Assembly: GCF_014633365.1 (NCBI RefSeq)
Contig: NC_068341.1
Coordinates: forward strand, 43,170,044 to 43,234,043
Length of the DNA: 64,000 nt
Direction: 5' to 3'
DNA from: Diospyros lotus
Lineage: Eukaryota; Streptophyta; Magnoliopsida; Ericales; Ebenaceae
Part shown: piece after piece, positions 24,930 to 36,199 of the stretch
Layout: every line of letters starts with the position of its first letter
How positions within the stretch are numbered: position 1 is the first letter of the stretch
Program-made: the position numbers and the translations under genes
The notes under the pieces: generated by a model
Database searches by the model: none
What the model saw: the letters and a program-made list of their open reading frames with translations, nothing else
What the model was told of the DNA's origin: nothing

Positions 24930-26097
24930 ATGGTGGACGGCACTCGTATGAAGCAGATGAAATTGCAGTTTCAGCAGGTGACAGCCACGGTAATGGACGT
25001 GTAGGCTAGAGTCGGATTGATAGAAGACTCGATCGGAGTAGTGGTGGACAGAAGGATGGAGGAAGCCTTAGATAGATTGCGCGGGGGATATGCACAATCA
25101 TATCAGGGACGAGATGAGAGAACATAGCAATATGCTGCGAGATCAGATGCAACAATTTATGCTCATGTTTTCGAGTCAAGCGCAGATGAAGATGTCTCCA
25201 GATTTTCCCCCACGAGAGAGATCAGAGCCGATACTACTGGGAACATGCACTTGCCAGAGGATGGTAGGATTGTTGGAGGTGGAGACTGATCCAGTGGCAA
25301 CGGGGATCAATGGAGTGGAAAGGAGACTGAAGATCCAGGTAAATTCTATCCACCACAACTTTCCAATTCCGAAATTGGAACTACCAGTGTTTGATGAGGC
25401 TAAGCCACGGTGGTGGATTCGACGATGTGAAAAGTTGTTCGGAATACATCAAATAGCCGAGGAGCAGAAGATTAACCTGGCGGTGACCTACTTGAATAAC
25501 GTAGGGGACATATGGTATCAAGGATGGTCAAGAGTGAGAGAAGAATGTAGTTGGAATGACTTCGTGAAGGGATTATGTGAGAGGTTCGGAGAAAGGAGGA
25601 CTATGAATATAGTCGAGGAGTTTAACAAAATGAAACAGAGTGGATCGGTGCAGGAGTATTAGCTCCGGGTTGAGGAGTTAAAATCTTTGATGCTCAGTAG
25701 GAATCCATACTTGACCGAAGACTACTTCGTGTCAAGTTTTATCAGTAGATTGGGAGAGGAACTTAGATTTGCGGTCAAGATGACAAGGCCAAGGACGATC
25801 CAAGAAGCGGTGGAGAGCGCTTTGCTCCAAGAATTAAATGTGGAGGCATTGATAAAGGAGCAGAGGAATCAGGGTAGGGGAAACAGCTTGGATGCTTCAT
25901 TGCCAGGAAGGGAGATGTATAGGGCTGGGGTAATGCTGAAGCCACCAGCACTACTACCACTTACTAACATAGGGCAACAAGGAAGCAGAGGAAACGAACA
26001 GAGGAGATCATCGGGGTTATGTTACAGGTGTGGGGATAAGTTTTTCCCCGGACACCAATGCAGGAGGCTTGCTTTTGCTAAAAGGAGGAGAGATTGA
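24930..26097 (+). pseudogene. gypsy gag remnant with zinc knuckle
   Basis: The likely original ATG is at 24930, but its frame hits a stop near 25002. The main gag frame is open from 25090, is broken by one TAG at 25660, and resumes to 26097. It contains the retrotransposon gag core (LPVFDEAKPRWWIRRCEKLF) and a CCHC knuckle (CYRCGDKFFPGHQC) near 26017-26058. A frameshift just after the knuckle separates it from the protease frame. Confidence 0.85.
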
Positions 26098-29000
26098 GGA
26101 AGACGTAAGAGAAGAGGCGTTGGTGGTAGGTGATGATGGGGAGGAGGAAGACAACAACACAATATCCCTCCATGCCATAAAAGGAGCGCCTAGTAATAAG
26201 ATTATCAAGGTTGAAGGAACGGTGCAGGAAGGAACACTCATGGTCCTAATTGCCAGTGGGAGTACCCATAGCTTCATTGACGAAGGGACAGCTAGAAAAA
26301 TGAAATGTGAGTTATCTAACACTCAACCCCTGGCAGTGACTGTGGCTAATGGAAGCAGGGTGTTAAGCAGATCAGCTTGCACGGGGTTTTGTTGGACAAT
26401 GCAAGGGGAAACATTTAAAGTCGATCTTAGGCTGCTGAAGCTGGGGGGATGCCAAATAGTCTTGGGAGTTGATTGGATGAGAGGAGTAAGTCCTATCAGT
26501 TTCGACTTTAATAAGATGGAGGTTACGTTGGAAAAGGTACGCAGGAGAGTTACACTCCAAGGGAATATGGAAACAAGGTCATGGAAACTGATCAAGGGAA
26601 AGAGGCTGCACAAATTGCTTGGTTGCACAAATTGCTCAAGTGTAAGTTTTCCAAAGTGGCTCAATTGTTCTTGATTGAAACCAGTGAGGAAACTGGGAAA
26701 CAAGGAGAACAAGAGGGCCAGTGTTAATTAACTACCAGCAAGCCAACCACAGACCTATGGCAGGTACATGAGCTAGCCTCCCTTGATGCATTACTTATTA
26801 AGTTTGGGGATCTATTTGCAGAACCTAAGGACCTACTCCTCCAAAGACCATTTGATCACTCTATCCCTTTACAACCAAATGTAGAACCAGTTAATATAAG
26901 ATCCTATAGATACCCACCAAAGCTCAAAACTAAAATTTCATAAATTAGTAAGAGAAATGTTGGACAACTCTATAATCTGAGCCAACAAAAGCCAATTTGC
27001 GTCTCCTGTCCTTTTAGTTAAAAAAAAGGATGGAACCTTACGTTTTTGTGTTGATTACCGCTAGCTTAACCACATTACAATCAAAGATAAATTTTTCATT
27101 CCCATCATTGAAGACCTCCTAGATGAACTAAGCCATGCATCGGTTTTTTTCCAAACTTGACCTAAGATCCAGCTATCATCAAATCCAGATGAACCCAACT
27201 GATATACCCAAAATAGCCTTTAGAACCCACCATGGGCATTATGAGTTTATAGTAATGCCCTTCAGATTAACTAATGCACCAGCAACATTTCAAGCCCTAA
27301 TGAACCACATCTTTGAGCCTTATCGTCGAAAATTTGTGTTAATATTTTTTGATGATATATTGATTTACAACCCAATTTTTTCTAAACACTTAGAATTGCA
27401 TTTAGTATCCTCAGACTCAATCGGCCATGCATCAAAAGGTCCAAATGTGACTTTGCCCAAAAGCAGGTGGAGTATTTGGGGCATGTGATTTCTTGTGCTG
27501 GAGTTAGCACTGATCCCAAGAAGATTTCAGCTATGGTAGCATGGCCTAAACCAGAGAACATCAAGTTCTTAAGGGGGTTCTTGGGGCTAACGGGTTACTA
27601 TAGGTGTTTTGTGAAAAACTATGGAGTGATAAGTAAGCCCCTGACAGAATTATTAGAAAAGGATAACTTCAGATGGAATGTAGAGGTAGAAAATGCATTT
27701 GGACAATTGCAGCAGGCTATGTGCGAATTGTCAGTGCTGGGGATCCCTGATTTTAATAAGCCGTTTTTCTTGGAGACCGGCGCATGTGGAACTGGGGTAG
27801 GAGCTATGTTATCTCAAGAGGGTCGACCCTTGGCTTTCATGAGTCAAGCTTTAGCCCCAAGGCATCAAGGGCCCATCACATATGACAAGGAGTTATTAGT
27901 TGTGCTGATGGCAGTGGAAAAATAGAGGCATTATTTGGAAGGGGGACAATTTATATTTAGAACAGATCATGAGAGTCTCAAGTTCCTTACCCAACAAAGT
28001 TGCACACTAATTTGCAGAAGAAGGGAATGGCAAAGCTAATAGGGTTGGATTTTGTGATTCAGTATAGAAGAGGAAAAGAAAACATGGCTGCAGATGCCTT
28101 ATCAAGGTGTTATGAGGAGGGAGACTATGCAACCATTACAACATTGGTACCAAGAGGTGACAGTGAGCTATGATAAAGGAGCCTGGACAAAGGAGTTAAT
28201 GGAGCAGTTGAGTCTGGACAACAACAGCAGGCAAGGGTACACTGTATGCAATGGCCTGATGAGGGGTATCGAGGGCGATTGGTGAAAGGGGACTGTGAGA
28301 CCTTGAAGAAAAGAATTTTCCAAACCATGCATGACTCGCCCTTAGGGGGACACTCAGGCATCCAAAACACTTGTTCCGCAAGGTGAAACAAGTGTTTTAT
28401 TAGCTTGGATTAAAGAAATCAGTAATGGAATTTGTAATGCAGTGCGACACTTGTAAGAGGTGTAAACATGAATTAGTAGCTAAACTCGGACTCCTACAGC
28501 CATTAGGGGTTCCAAATCAAGCTTGGGCCAATATAACTATGGATTTTGTTGAAGGTTTGCCGCGATCAGAGGGGGGGAACTGTGTCCTAGTCGTGGTGGA
28601 TCGATTGACCAAGTACAACCACTTCATCAACTTGTCCCACCCATTCATGGAACAAGAGGTGGCTAGGCTAGAATGTTTCTAGACAATGTAGTGAAGTTAC
28701 ATGGGGTGCCTCAAACGATAATTTCAAATAGGGACAAGGTGTTTATTAGCTTATTTTGGCAAGGTTTACTGAAATCCTTGGGCTCTAAACTCCACATGTC
28801 CACAACTTACCATCTGAAAACTGATGGCCAATCAGAGAAAGTTAATTAATGCCTTCAGACCTGCCTAAGGTGTTTCTACTTTATGCAGCCCAAGGAATGG
28901 CACAAGTGGTTATCTTTGGCGCAATAGTGGTACAATTCCAGCCACCACCGGTCCATTGGGATGACCCCATTTGAGGCGCTATATGGATACAAGCCCAGTC

Positions 29001-29546
29001 TACTACCATCTATAGGGGCGCCAACATCGGTGGCAACAACAAACACCTATCTGCAAAATAGGCAGGAGATTCTACACACCTTGAAAATGGAGCTGGCTAA
29101 GGCTCAAAACTGGATGAAGCAGCTAATGGACAAAAAGAGGAGTGAGAGAACGTTTGAAGTAGGAGAAAAGGTGTACCTCAAGCTCAGTCAACCCCATTTG
29201 AGAACTCTTTCAAAGCAGCTTGTTACTAAACTAAGCCCCAAGTTTTTTGGACCGTATACCATTATTGCCAAGGTAGGACCAGTAGCCTATAGGCTACAAC
29301 TGCCTGAGGGAACCAATTTGCCAATCCAACCATTCCCATTCCACTTAGGAAGGAAGAGCCAACAATCACCCTATTAGCCATCCTGGACAAATGAGTGATT
29401 TTTCAGCAAGGAGCCCCACTCACTCAAGTATTAGTGCAATGGTCCTCATTGCACTCAGACAATAATACTTGGGAATATTTGCCAGCGTTCCTCCAGCAGT
29501 TCCCAAACGCAGCCAGCTTGCTCAGCATTCTTGAGGACAAGAATTA
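26098..29546 (+). pseudogene. gypsy pol remnant (PR, RT, RNase H, IN, chromodomain-like tail)
   Basis: Segments in several frames give, in order: a protease with ASGSTHSF where DSGSTHSF is usual, so the catalytic Asp is lost (~26250); a reverse transcriptase with [13 protein letters not shown] and FFDDIL (~27140-27370); an RNase H region (FMSQAL, ~27720-27925); an integrase core piece (MDFVEGLPRSEGGN, ~28540); MTPFEALYGYKP (~28960); and an IN C-terminal part to 29377. A final segment (VQWSSLHSDNNTWEYLPAFL, ~29430-29500) resembles a chromodomain-like tail. At least four frameshifts or stops interrupt it. It is not expected to make active enzyme. Confidence 0.87.
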
Positions 29547-29564
29547 GCTTAAGGGGAGGGGAGC

Positions 29565-29903
29565 TGTCGTGTACCTAATGGGGGAATAATTGTAATAAAC
29601 AAGAAAGGCTGGTAGGTACTTGTAATGGTGGGGAGTTTAGTCACTTAAATGCGGAAGTGGCAATCGCTTCTGGCGCCAATTTCCGCTAGGACCGAGTATA
29701 TAAACTCGGCCTACATCATGGAGAAGGCATCGAATAACATTTGAACAACTTTCAGCTCTATTTCCCTCTCAGTTCTCTTTCTCCTTCTCGTTCATCTTCT
29801 AATTTTCCCCCTCTTTCTCTAATTTCTCTTTTCCCTACATAATTCCCACCAAGTTCTCTCTACAAAATGGGAGAACAACCTGCTGAATCTAGAGGATTCA
29901 ACA
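29565..29903 (+). repeat. 3' long terminal repeat of the gypsy element
   Basis: Begins TGTCGTGTACC and ends GATTCAACA. It is preceded by the purine tract AAGGGGAGGGGAGC (29551-29564) and followed by the ATGTC duplication. Confidence 0.92.
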
Positions 29904-30319
29904 ATGTCTTACAACATTCATTGAGATGGCTAGGAAGAATGAAAGAGGTTAATTAAATATTTTTGAAGCAATAAAATTTATTCTTGGTTAAAAGGTTGTT
30001 TGACAGTGACCAGATTGCAAATTTTAACGGACTGCAGTGTGGAAAGAACTGTCTCAATCTTGTGAGGGCGGCCTAATATTCCTTAATAGAGGGGCTCATA
30101 AAGTGGGGTTTAGAATGAATTGGTGGAGGTGAATGCAGAGAGGAGTTCACCAAAATTGGAAAGTCTGACCAAGGTTGAGACGTTCAACTTAAGAGAGCTT
30201 ACTTACACTTCAGCTTTCCTTTAATAGAGGAAGCACCAAGTCTCCTGTAGAAATTGTAGTTGTTTAGGAATGCACTAATCTTTCCTCGCTAGTGTTTGCT
30301 AGAAAGAAGCCGTCAAGAC

Positions 30320-30630
30320 CTAAGTCTTGAACCTAGGGTTTCCAATGTAGAAACGAGAAGGAAGAATGGCAGAAAGAAACGGAGATAGAATATAGAGAAA
30401 TTAGGGAGGAAACAGAGAAGAGAATTGAGAAACTGTATTGAACTCTTAGTTTATTCTCAATACAAGCTTTATATATAGCTAACCAATCAACAGTTACAAA
30501 TCAGTTACAGGTTGTAACTGATCCTTTGCAGAGAAATAATCTGCTACCACTGGTCCACATGATAAGCCCTACAGCCTACGAGCTTTACAGAAGCCATTAC
30601 TGGCATGGAGTAGGCCTCACTTCTTAGTGA
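30320..30630 (-). repeat. LTR-like fragment, probably copia
   Basis: On the minus strand this has the layout of a copia long terminal repeat: a TATATATAAAGCTTG promoter-like box, then TTGAGAATAAACTAAGAG and a CT-rich stretch ending near an ACCCTAGGTTC motif. No partner repeat, primer site or target duplication was found, so it could be a solo or broken repeat. Confidence 0.4.
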
Positions 30631-30705
30631 AAGGTATCAACATTTTTGTGGTGAAGGATGTTGAGTTGAGTGCCACATTGGTAGCTTCAGTGAGCATAAT
30701 GTTAC

Positions 30706-30762
30706 CTTCTCCTTCAATTGTCAAACTGAGCCTTCTCCTTCAATTGTCAAACTGAGCATTCC
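30706..30762. repeat. 26-bp tandem duplication
   Basis: CCTTCTCCTTCAATTGTCAAACTGAG occurs twice in direct succession. It is a short local duplication in intronic DNA with no other feature. Confidence 0.8.
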
Positions 30763-31381
30763 TATCATCCTTCAACTTGTGTCATAGACTCATAATTACT
30801 TGAAAGTCATCCATAGATAGGATTTTCTGGTGGTGGTTCACATTCATTGATGGGAAAGCAAACTAGGTTGTTGAGGCTTGACTTTTGACTCCATTCCCAG
30901 TTTTGTTGGTTATGTCATATTTTGGCAAGGCCAGTGGCCAATGCGCTAGCCTCCTGGTCATTGTAGGTTTTATGAACAAGAATTTTTATAAGGTCATATT
31001 TAGATGAGGAAGAGAAGACCGCAAAATAAAGATGCTATTTTTGTGAGGCAAAGACAAAGGATAGACAATGCCCCTTCTAGAGATCTCATATCACCTTGGT
31101 GATGTAATATATAAGTTGTCAATCTAATTGATTTATTGGGAAAATAAGACCCTTCTTGAGAAGGAAGTGGAGTTGAGGAGAGGAGGAGGTTTGGTAGTTC
31201 CAGGTGTAACCATGGTGTGAGAGGAGATCAATGCATATTTGACATCTTAAGGCCTTGGATATTGAGCATCCTTCTTCAAGAGGGAGCTGAATGGTTAAGT
31301 AATTTTAGCCATTGTGGGTATGGATTGTTTGAGATATGAACGTGGCCAATGAACCTTCAGAGCTGGTTTATATTGGATTGA

Positions 31382-31711
31382 TGTAGGGATGTTTAGAGAT
31401 AGCATACCGATCTTGGTAAGGTTCGAAACCTGACTTTGACATTTGGCCGAATCACCACCTTGAGAGGCCACCTCAAGGATACAAAACACTCACACTCTAG
31501 GAATCCTCAAGTAGAGAAGAGAAAACAAGGAAAAAGTCTTGTATTTATAATACTCAAGTATTCTCAAGGATGCTTTACAAGTAACCCAAAAGGGTTAATA
31601 TAGAGCTTTTAAGCAAGCTAGGTTTTGTCATTTTTCAATGTGAGACAAGAAACACTTAAATATAAGTCTTAAGCAAAAATATTTATCTTGTTCTTTCAAT
31701 GTGGGGCAACA
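31382..31711 (-). repeat. 3' LTR of an older minus-strand gypsy element
   Basis: On the minus strand it begins TGTTGCCCCACATTG and ends CCCTACA (330 bp). Immediately 5' of it on that strand is a purine tract (ACCAGGGGAGAATG, near 31715-31735) and then an integrase C-terminal fragment, the normal order for the 3' end of a gypsy element. Confidence 0.75.
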
Positions 31712-31779
31712 ATTTAATCATTCTCCCCTGGTTAGAGAAGACTTGCCATTAAGTCTTGATTATCTTATTTTCTTTCATC

Positions 31780-31940
31780 TTCATAGCATGAAGAGAGATC
31801 AACAACATTAAAGGTTGCAGAAACACCATACACTTCAGGGAGCTCAACTTAGTAGGCATTGTCATTGATGCATTCCAAATTGCAGAAAGGTCCATCTGCC
31901 CATGGAGCAAGTTTAGAGTGGGCACCTTAGGAAAATGATG
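31780..31940 (-). pseudogene. gypsy integrase C-terminal fragment
   Basis: Minus-strand translation contains ECINDNAY, then VELPEVYGVSATFNVVDLSS with one stop between. This is the conserved C-terminal signature of plant gypsy integrases. The open minus frame at 31749-31973 is a shifted reading of the same DNA. Confidence 0.75.
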
Positions 31941-31944
31941 AAGT

Positions 31945-32272
31945 GGTTGTCCCACGTTGAAAGAATGAGACAAGTGTTTTTGCTTAAGACTTATATTTAA
32001 GTACTTTTTGTCCTACATTGAAAAATTACAAACCCCTGCTTGCTTGAAAGCTCTATATTAACCCCTTTGGGTTAATTATAAAACATCCTTGAGAATATTT
32101 GAGTATTATAAATACAAGGCTCTTTTCGTTGTTTTTTCTTCTCTAGTTGAGGATTCCTAGAGTGTGAGTGTTCAGTATCCTTGAGGTGGCCTCTCAAGGT
32201 GGTGATTCGGCCAAATGTTGTAGTGCTTCTAACCTCACCAAGATTGGTGCCCTAGCTCTAAATGTTCCCACA
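31945..32272 (+). repeat. Second LTR of the same family, inverted orientation
   Basis: This 328-bp segment is nearly the reverse complement of 31382-31711. It starts GGTTGTCCCACGTTGAAAG and ends GTTCCCACA, so it is the same repeat in plus orientation. It sits directly beside the integrase fragment. I see no clear 5-bp duplication around it. Confidence 0.75.
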
Positions 32273-32279
32273 TCATAGA

Positions 32280-32413
32280 TGTTGGCAGCATCTCCTTGGT
32301 GGATAATGTAACCTTGTTGTTATGGTAAAAGCACATTTGAGGGGGTTTATCCCGGGCCAATATCTATGGCATCTTTGGGAGGTTTTTCATAAGTCTTCAA
32401 AGTTTTGGCCTTC
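32280..32413 (-). pseudogene. gypsy reverse transcriptase fragment, distal half
   Basis: On the minus strand, just past the copia target site CTCAC (32414-32418), frames give GQNFEDL and then WPGINPLKCAF. These match the region just after the YxDD motif of gypsy reverse transcriptase. The proximal half of this domain is at 41634-41850, on the far side of the copia element. Confidence 0.7.
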
Positions 32414-32418
32414 CTCAC

Positions 32419-32571
32419 TATGAAGCTTAGGAAGAAAACTCTAGATTTTAATATGTATATACCACTTTAATTAAACTCATAGACTATACACCTATATATA
32501 TATACACAAATACAATGGGTCATGGGCTCTAACATAAGATTAACCTTAGACTATAACTATATAATTCAACA
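32419..32571 (-). repeat. 3' LTR of the copia element
   Basis: On the minus strand it begins TGTTGAATTATATAG and ends at TTCATA. It is preceded on that strand by the purine tract GAGGGGGAG (32573-32582 region). Confidence 0.88.
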
Positions 32572-32662
32572 CTCCCCCTCAAGCTGGAACATCTATATCA
32601 TATGTACCAAGCTTGTTATAAATATACTCAATTCGAGGACCCCTGAGAGACTTAGTAAAGAC

Positions 32663-33250
32663 TGTTGAAGTTTGCCTTGAGTTTTGTTCTAGAAGATAGC
32701 AGAACCGGAAAGGAGCATGAAGGAGTAGTCTTGGCTGAAGAAATTGGGCAGCTAGGGGTTAAAGTGTAATTAGTACATTTTGTTGGGGTTAATATGTAAT
32801 TTCCCTAAGTTAGTTAGTTGCCTAAGTGTGTCCGCCTCCTCTATAAATAAGAGGGCAAGGCGCCTGCTGAGAGAGAACTTCTATGAGTGCTCTAGTCCTT
32901 TGTATTATGAGTGCAAGGCATTGTTCAAGAAAGGAAGACTATCTGAAAGTCTTGGGTTTATTTTCTTGGGGAAACAATGTGGAATTGTACTCGGGTTTGT
33001 GGGCTATGAGGGCTATGATGTACTGATCTTCTTTCTAGAAATAAAGACTGTTAGGAGGGGTCTTTGAAGGTTGGATGTAGGTTTCCTCAAAGGAAACCGA
33101 ACCAGGATAAATCCTTGCATTTGTGGTTTGCTTTCTGTTTCTTGTTCTTATGTTTTCTGTTTTCAATTCCTATAATTGCTGGGTGGATTTGAGAGTGTTG
33201 AGAGAGGCATATATCTTCTAAGGTCCATTCCGCATAGTCCTAGGATAACA
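32663..33250 (+). repeat. 5' LTR of the gag-only element
   Basis: 588 bp, TG...CA ends. CTCTATAAATAAGAGGG near 32839 is a clear TATA box. The primer site TGGTATCAGAGC begins three bases after the end. Confidence 0.9.
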
Positions 33251-33346
33251 AATTGGTATCAGAGCCAGTTTTTTAGGTTCAAGAACAGTCCAAGAACCTT
33301 CAAGATTTCATCTGTTTTGAATTCTCTATCATAGAACAGTGTTATA

Positions 33347-34180
33347 ATGGCTGCAACTAGGTATGATATTGAGATGTTTGATGGCCAGAATGATTTTGGC
33401 CTTTAGAGGATGAAAATGAGGGCATTGCTAGGGAATCTAGGACTAGAAGAGGCTTTAGATGAGGAAGAATCACTGCCTGAAACCTCCACTGAAGAACAGA
33501 AAAAGGAAAAATCAAAAGAAAAGAAAGATATTGACAAGAAAGCTTTTAACACCTTGATTTTAAGTTTAGGGGACAAAGTCTTGAGGGAAGTGGCCAAAAT
33601 GACCACGGCATCAAACATTTGGAAAAGATTGGAGACCCTTTACTTGACTAAAACCTTGTCTACTAGGTTATATGTGAAAACCAAAATTTTCTCCTTTAGA
33701 ATGGATGAAGGTAAGAAACTGCAGGAGCACATAGATGAGTTTAACGAGTTATGTTTGGATCTTGAGAACATAGACATCAAATATGATGATGAGGATAAGG
33801 CCTTAGTCTTATTGCACTCTCTACCAAAGTCATATGAAACCTTTGTTGACATCTTAAAACATGGTAAACACAAATTGTCTCTAGATGATGTGACTGGAGC
33901 TTTGAGTTCCAAGGAATTACAACATAAGGTTGAAGGAAAGAACTCTATACATGATGCTCTTACAGTTGGGACTAGACCAGAAAATAGGGACCCTAAATTT
34001 AAGGGTAGGTCTAGGTCAAAGTCTAGGAATGGCAAGAAAATGATAAGATGTTATCACTGCCATGATGAGGGACATATTAAGAAGAATTATCCCAAAAGAA
34101 AGAGTGAAATCCTAGAGAAAAACCCTGGAATTTCTTCATCTATGTGTGAGACTGACTATGATAGTGCAGATGCCCTATAA
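33347..34180 (+). pseudogene. copia-type gag with one premature stop
   Basis: The frame opens at the ATG at 33347 (MAATRYDIEMFDGQNDFGL) and has a TAG at 33402-33404, where the family normally has Trp. It then runs open from 33410 to 34180. It contains the UBN2-type gag core (ASNIWKRLETLYLTKTLSTR, LHSLPKSYETFV). It also has a zinc-knuckle remnant, CYHCHDEGHIKKNYP, in which the last Cys of CCHC is Tyr. The length, ~277 codons, is usual for copia gag alone. Confidence 0.85.
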
Positions 34181-36199
34181 GTGTCTAGAAATGCTGGAAA
34201 TGTAGCATAGTTTCTAGGTTTAGGGTAGACTCATCATAGGAAATGGTTTTTCAATTTATAGTCATAATAGGTGATATTGTGTTAGTAGGCAATAATCAAG
34301 AGTAAAGTATCAAGCCCATTAGAGATCAGTTTCTAGGATTTAAGGGGGCCTATCTAGGCCTTGTCTCATGGTGGAGCTAGGTGAGGTAAACCTAGTGAAG
34401 ATGGTGTGTTCTTAAGGAATTCCCAAGTGTATATGAGCTTGCTGGAATTTAGGAAGCTTGCTGGAAATTGCTTCTGGTGTGAAGGGTTAGGTGTGTGGAG
34501 TTGTGTAATAGGTATACCTAGGTCTCCTAAAGCTAGGGTTCTTACCTATGAGGGAAATCTCTGCTAATAGGACATGGAATTAGTTGATTCCAAGGCCAAG
34601 GGATGAAATTTGGAATGCTGGCCAGCAAGGAGAATCCTTTGGGAATGTCCAAATCTAACCTATGAACCAGGTATAGCAATAGGGAAATCTGGAAAATGTT
34701 TTTGGTCATATTCATTGTGTAAGCTTGGGCTAGATTGTGAGAGGGAGGAAGCTAGTGTTTAAGATAGCTTTGGCTCTTGCAGTGAGGTTCCTTGTAAACA
34801 GTGAGGGGAAAAGGGTGTGTGCAAGGGTTGTCTTGTATGGTGAAGCCCATGGTTGATTAAAATCTGGATTAAGCAATGAAAGGGAAGGAGAGTCATCTTG
34901 TAGGCAATGAGCAAGGGAATAGAAGGTCTAGTTTTGCCTAGGATGGGTAAAAGATAGATCCTCAAGTAATCTACCAATGAGGTATGGAATGTTGGATTTG
35001 AAGGATGCTTGGGCTCAGGTTTGAGTGCTAAGGAGCAGGCTGGAAAATAGAATCTCTTGTATAAGAAGAGGTGATGCACTCTTGTCCAAATGAATGGCAT
35101 GGAGCCATGTAAATTTTGGGGAGAATGTTGGACTTAAATGGTATATCTCTTAGGTTAAAAGGGTGGAGTGTTGTTGTAGTGTCTATTTGTAATTAAGGAA
35201 GTGCTGGAAATGGGAAAAGTCTAGGGAAATGGCTAGACATGGCCATTGGTTATAGCAGCACATGAAGGTTTAATTTGGATCAAATAGGTATCACTAACAG
35301 CTATTATCCATGTGGAAACTAAGAGAAAAGTGATCTTATAGTATAGCCAAGGGATAATAGGCTAGAGGGAAAAGTAAGCAAGGATCGGTTGCTTAGAAGG
35401 TCTCTCTAGGTATGATAGTAATTCCCTAGGTAAGATATAAGATTGTGATAGTCCAAAGTGTAAATTGAGTGCATGAGGAAGCTGTGTCAATTTCAATGGT
35501 ATGCCTAGGATAAGTAAGGCAGCTTCATTGATAGTTATCCAATGAGAATCTCAAGGTGTAGCTGAGGTTGTAGTTCAGTATTTGAGATTGTTGGAAGGAG
35601 GAGAAGCTGGAAAGGCATAGAGGTTGGAATAGAAATGGACAGCTTATGGCAGCCTAGGTTACCCAAATCTTAAGCATATCTTGGTAGGCTGGTAGTTAGA
35701 AGAGTCTCAAGAGGTTGAGTAGTCTTGTTCTGAAGCAAACATAAGAAGGGAAGACAGTGGTAAAGCCTAAAGGCCAGTTTTGAGAGCTAGGAGGAAGTCT
35801 AGCAGTGTTTAAGGCCAATCTGGGTAAGGTGCACTGTTGATGTGATGCTGTGTAAAAGTTTGGACCCTTTGGGATTAAGGAATAACATTGAGTATGGATT
35901 TGGTTTATGATGGAGTGTAGGTAGACACCATGTAGTATATCAATCATATTGGTGTTAGGAATATGTTCATTAGGAAATCCCTTGAGGAGGATAATATCTA
36001 ATGAGAGTTGCAAATTTAGTTATTGCAGCTAAGAATTTATTCAAAGGTGGTCCATTGTTATGTCTTACAGCATTGATTTGTTTTGTTTGATATGTTTGTT
36101 TTATGTCTTGAGTGATCAGGAGCAGCAGGTCATATGAAGAGCATGGTGAAAGCAGGAGTTGGCTATCGGGTGAAGATCTCAAGGCAAATGGTGGAGAAT
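34181..36199 (+). other. Noncoding interior of the gag-only element
   Basis: About 2 kb separate gag from the right terminal repeat. All six frames are heavily stopped and no protease, integrase, reverse transcriptase or RNase H motif is visible. Short TAGG and GGAA motifs are frequent. The open minus frames inside it are low-complexity shadows. Confidence 0.6.

Larger units (their letters stand above)
24540..29903 (+). mobile_element. Decayed Ty3/gypsy chromovirus-like LTR retrotransposon (complete ends)
   Basis: The 5364-bp element is flanked by the 5-bp duplication ATGTC (24535-24539 and 29904-29908). Both long terminal repeats are 339 bp. A tRNA-Met primer site follows the left one and a purine tract precedes the right one. 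By hand I count about 22 substitutions and no indel between the two repeats (~93.5% identity). Internal coding order is gag, protease, reverse transcriptase, RNase H, integrase and a chromodomain-like tail, as in Ty3/gypsy chromoviruses. Stops and frameshifts make it non-autonomous. It lies in the putative first intron of the MSL gene, in the same orientation. Confidence 0.93.
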
